Below, one piece after another: positions 38,988 through 41,568 of a DNA stretch of 41,568 nt. Within the stretch, counting starts at the first letter, position 1. Every line of letters starts with the position of its first letter. This stretch comes from an uncultured Clostridium sp. (GTDB taxonomy: Bacteria; Bacillota; Clostridia; Lachnospirales; Lachnospiraceae): NCBI GenBank assembly GCA_947253885.1, contig CAMYAO010000019.1:1-41568 (forward strand), given 5' to 3'. The notes beneath the pieces were generated by a model. That model worked only from the letters and a program-made list of their open reading frames with translations. It had not been told where the DNA came from and did not search any database. The translations under genes were made by a program, and so were the position numbers.

Positions 38988-40523
38988 ATGGAAAATAAAA
39001 TGACAGACTATATAAAAGATGCGGATATGGATAAATTAAAGATTGTTGTAGAGGTGGAACGGAAATATCGACATGGAGAGCTTTCTTTAGAGGAAGCAAA
39101 AGCAGAGCTTAAGAAACATGTTAAGGTATTGACTCCGAGAGATGTGGCTTTGGCAGAGCAAGAGTTAAAGGCATATGAAGAGGAGCAGTGTCGGAAGGAA
39201 GATATTCAGCAAATGCTGATTTTGTTCGAGGATATTTTAATAAAAGATGCACCGGAGCTTCCGGAAACACACCCGATTGCTTATTACTATCAGGAAAATC
39301 AGGAGTTAAGAAAGATTTGTCTTGAGATTGAGGATTTAGTTCAGTATCCCGTAATTAAAAATCAATGGTTGGATATTTATGATCGTCTTTCTGAAATAAA
39401 AATACATTTATCGAGAAAACAAAATCAGCTGTATCCGTTATTGGAGCAAAAAGGGTTTGATCGTCCGACCACAACGATGTGGACTCTGGATAATTTTGTG
39501 CGGGATGAGATTGCCGAGGCAAGAGAACTGCTGGACAGTGAGGAAGAGGAAGCGTTTATAGATATGCAGGCAACTGTAGTTGCGGATATACGGGATCTGA
39601 TCAGGAAGGAAGAGGAGGTATTATATCCGACTTCTTTGGAAATGTTATCAAAAAAAGAGTTGGAAGATCTGAAATTTGGAGATCAGGAAATCGGATTCTC
39701 ATGGATCAGGGTTGAGCCGGAAAAACTGTCTCAAAAAGAATCACCTGAAAGAGCGGAGGGATTTGGTGCACAATTATCGGAACTTTTACAAAAATACGGA
39801 TATTTTGCCGGAGCAAATCAGGAGTTGGATGTTACAACCGGAAAATTGACACTTGAGCAGATTAATTTAATTTATCAGCATCTTCCAATTGATATTTCTT
39901 TTGTAGATGAAAATGAGATCGTGAAGTTTTATTCTGATACAGATCATAGGATTTTTCCGAGAAGTAAAAATGTAATCGGCAGGGAAGTGACTAATTGTCA
40001 TCCTCGTGCAAGTGTACATATTGTAAAGGAAATTGTAGAAAAATTCAGAAGCGGAGAACAGGATCATGCGGAATTCTGGATCAATAAACCGGGAGTATTT
40101 ATTTACATTTATTATACGGCAGTTCGTGACGGCAACGGAAATTTCAAAGGCGTATTGGAGATGATGCAGGATTGCTCTCATATTCGAGAGTTGCAGGATT
40201 CCAGAACGTTGCTTACATGGGAGAACGAAGAACAGGCAGAAGAAAAACAGCAACACAATCCGGAACCGGAGCTGCAAACAGAGACTACCGAAAAAGAGGA
40301 TATTGTCCTGCAGGAGGACACAAAGCTGTCGGATCTGTTGAAAGTATATCCGTGGTTGAAAAAGGAATTGCCGAAAATCAGTGAAAACTTCAAAATGCTG
40401 AATACTCCATTAGGACGTGTTATGGCGACAAAGGCGACTATTAAAATTATGAGTGAACGTGGTGAAGTGGAGTTGGAAACCTTGATAAGAAAGTTGAAAG
40501 AATTGATAGAATCACATAAGTAA
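38988..40523 (+). CDS. DUF438/hemerythrin-like/PAS sensor protein with DUF1858 tail
   Basis: This is a 511-residue cytoplasmic protein. Residues 1-65 form DUF438 (YRHGELSLEEAKAELKKHVKVLTPRDVALAEQEL). A hemerythrin-like four-helix part follows (about 90-230) with HPIAYYYQENQELR, LSRKQNQLYPLLEQKGF and EEEVLYPTSLEML, where His/Glu residues can bind iron. A PAS domain spans about 295-410 (HLPIDISFVDENEIVKFYSDTDHRIFPR ... GVLEMMQDCSHIREL). The C-terminal DUF1858 unit (LSDLLKVYPWLKKELPKISENFKMLNTPLG) also occurs in hybrid-cluster and NO-related proteins. It probably senses oxygen or nitric oxide. No output kinase is present. Confidence 0.88.
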   Translation: MENKMTDYIKDADMDKLKIVVEVERKYRHGELSLEEAKAELKKHVKVLTPRDVALAEQELKAYEEEQCRKEDIQQMLILFEDILIKDAPELPETHPIAYYYQENQELRKICLEIEDLVQYPVIKNQWLDIYDRLSEIKIHLSRKQNQLYPLLEQKGFDRPTTTMWTLDNFVRDEIAEARELLDSEEEEAFIDMQATVVADIRDLIRKEEEVLYPTSLEMLSKKELEDLKFGDQEIGFSWIRVEPEKLSQKESPERAEGFGAQLSELLQKYGYFAGANQELDVTTGKLTLEQINLIYQHLPIDISFVDENEIVKFYSDTDHRIFPRSKNVIGREVTNCHPRASVHIVKEIVEKFRSGEQDHAEFWINKPGVFIYIYYTAVRDGNGNFKGVLEMMQDCSHIRELQDSRTLLTWENEEQAEEKQQHNPEPELQTETTEKEDIVLQEDTKLSDLLKVYPWLKKELPKISENFKMLNTPLGRVMATKATIKIMSERGEVELETLIRKLKELIESHK

Positions 40524-40620
40524 AAAATATATATTTTATATTTGAGAAAAACACATCTGGTATACGGATGGAGACAACGAATTATGCAAAGAAACATCAT
40601 TTCATTACTATTGCGGAAAG

Positions 40621-40666
40621 AAAATGAGTCGAGTAATCTGTTTTACAAATGACTCGGCTCATTTTT
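40621..40666. terminator. bidirectional terminator
   Basis: AAAATGAGTCGAGT pairs with ACTCGGCTCATTTT around a 15-18-nt loop, with A-tract and T-tract on the two sides. It separates the DUF438 gene and the convergent CPBP gene. Confidence 0.75.
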
Positions 40667-40667
40667 A

Positions 40668-41489
40668 TCATGCTTTCTCCGGAATAAAATCCGTATAATA
40701 AACCCATAATGAGAAGAAAATCAGCAGTACAATTACTACAATGGATGCAACCGGTGCAAGAATTGCAACCCCGGAAAAGAAGGTAAAAGCAATACAGCCC
40801 AGAAGATTAAATATAATATGCAGTAAAATAGAATATCGTATGGCATGTCCGCGTTGAACGACCCAGCCAAGGATCAGACCGATTACAAAGGCATAGACAC
40901 CCTGGGCAATATTCAGGTGAAATACACCGAACAGTGCAGCCTGCCATAAGTTGGCGATTGGAAATCCGACACTGTTTTTTGCACAGCGAAAAATCAGACC
41001 TCGAAAAATCGTTTCTTCAACAATCGGAGCTAAAATAATAACGTAGATAAGGACGATTGTCTTAAGAGTAAGGTTATAGCCGGAAATATTCATAGAACTT
41101 TCATAAGTATTTACGGCTTCTGTAAAGAAATCGGACAGCTTGTTGACAATTACAACTGCTAAAAATTGTAAACCGAATCCCAGAATCAATAAAGACAATA
41201 CGGTATGAATGGAAAAGCCAGATGGGATTTTTCGCTTTTCTTTCAGATCCTTTGAAACAAATTGTTTCAGATACCAGGGAACAAAAATGATCAGTGCGAT
41301 CACTCCGTATAACAGATTGGCATGGTGAATGTAATTGGAATGAGCCAGTTTGCTCATTGCAGTTGAAAAGGTGGCATATTTTCCGTTTGAAGTAGTAATA
41401 AAGGCTATTGCAATGGTTGAAGCCAATTGAATAATGAGCGCCAGAATCAACGGAATGACACTTTTGGCAAATGATGAAAAACGATTCAT
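40668..41489 (-). CDS. CPBP family intramembrane metalloprotease
   Basis: This is a 273-residue protein with about eight membrane helices. The Abi/CAAX motifs are LAPIVEETIFRGLIF (motif 1, EEXXXR), AALFGVFHLN (motif 2, FXXXH) and LLHIIFNLLG (motif 3, HXXXN). Members cleave inside membrane-embedded substrates and often act in bacteriocin immunity or protein maturation; no bacteriocin gene is nearby. GGAGGAG precedes the start. The gene is complete, ending its region only 32 bp before the adapter sequence begins. Confidence 0.9.
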   Translation of the reverse strand: MNRFSSFAKSVIPLILALIIQLASTIAIAFITTSNGKYATFSTAMSKLAHSNYIHHANLLYGVIALIIFVPWYLKQFVSKDLKEKRKIPSGFSIHTVLSLLILGFGLQFLAVVIVNKLSDFFTEAVNTYESSMNISGYNLTLKTIVLIYVIILAPIVEETIFRGLIFRCAKNSVGFPIANLWQAALFGVFHLNIAQGVYAFVIGLILGWVVQRGHAIRYSILLHIIFNLLGCIAFTFFSGVAILAPVASIVVIVLLIFFSLWVYYTDFIPEKA

Positions 41490-41521
41490 AAATCTTCTCC
41501 TCCATATAAATACGATTAGAG

Positions 41522-41568
41522 CTGTCTCTTATACACATCTCCGAGCCCACGAGACATCTCAGGATCTC
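41522..41568. other. Nextera/Illumina adapter contamination at contig end
   Basis: CTGTCTCTTATACACATCT (41522-41540) is the Tn5 mosaic end used in Nextera libraries. It is followed by CCGAGCCCACGAGAC (41541-41555, read-2 adapter), an 8-base i7 index ATCTCAGG (41556-41563) and ATCTC, the start of the P7 sequence. A minus-strand frame starting here gives the well-known artefact peptide MGSEMCIRDS. It should be trimmed. Confidence 0.98.

Noticed and set aside
41101..41550. Minus-strand frame beginning MGSEMCIRDS at the contig end
   Set aside because: Its start is translated adapter and the remainder is the CPBP gene in the wrong frame.
1..41568. CRISPR arrays, tRNA and rRNA genes
   Set aside because: No regularly spaced identical repeats and no cloverleaf or rRNA sequence were recognised; the only tRNA-related structure is the T-box leader of ileS.

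Overview
The window is a low-GC Clostridia chromosome segment, most likely Lachnospiraceae. Indicators are strong GGAGG ribosome sites, TTGACA/TATAAT promoters, an Ile T-box leader in front of a long IleS2-type isoleucyl-tRNA synthetase, meso-diaminopimelate dehydrogenase, MscL with a C-terminal zinc ribbon, DUF1292, and a Tn916-like integrase/excisionase pair. I cannot assign a genus. The last 47 bases (41522-41568) are not biological: they are Nextera/Illumina adapter with an i7 index, so the contig ends in read-through sequence.

Region 1 (1-1454) is left flank. It holds a hairpin-rich stretch that may be the end of an IS200/IS605-type element, a small exported protein, a DUF6434-like protein, and the native promoter-proximal end of a low-molecular-weight protein tyrosine phosphatase (LMW-PTP) gene that stops after 14 codons.

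Region 2 (1455-13851) is a 12.4-kb integrated element bounded by a 17-bp direct repeat lying in the codons for the LMW-PTP catalytic loop. From the left it carries: an AbiF-type HEPN abortive-infection gene behind its own strong promoter and a terminator-like small RNA; a minus-strand operon of three linked genes (DUF4417, an 'MGGRG' protein and a small acidic protein); an ImmR/ImmA-like repressor and metallopeptidase pair that shares an operator sequence with that operon; a compact type III restriction-modification system with a small XRE regulator; and a decayed primase. On the plus strand it ends with the mobility/replication module: RepA_N-like initiator, DnaC-like loader, excisionase and tyrosine integrase. 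The integrase carries one in-frame amber codon, so the element may be stranded. I see no conjugation genes. The element is best described as a defence-loaded genomic island of the ICE/mobilizable type.

Region 3 (13823-41489) is chromosomal core. It contains LMW-PTP with a new element-derived 5' end, a decayed methyltransferase, YdbS/YdbT PH-domain membrane proteins, an FNT channel, ddh, ridA, pepT, a Uup-like ABC-F ATPase, mscL, crt-proC, mutY, a glycosyltransferase, pncB, a radical SAM protein, DUF1292 with a Na/Pi cotransporter, an SGNH lipoprotein, a TraX-like protein, a methyltransferase, T-box-ileS, a lipoprotein, a flavodoxin-fold reductase, a DUF438-hemerythrin-PAS sensor and a CPBP protease. 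Most transcription units end in clear intrinsic terminators.

The most interesting parts are the AbiF-RNA pair, the ImmR-controlled DUF4417 operon with an overlapping divergent small RNA, and the way the island swaps the first codons and upstream region of a signalling phosphatase.
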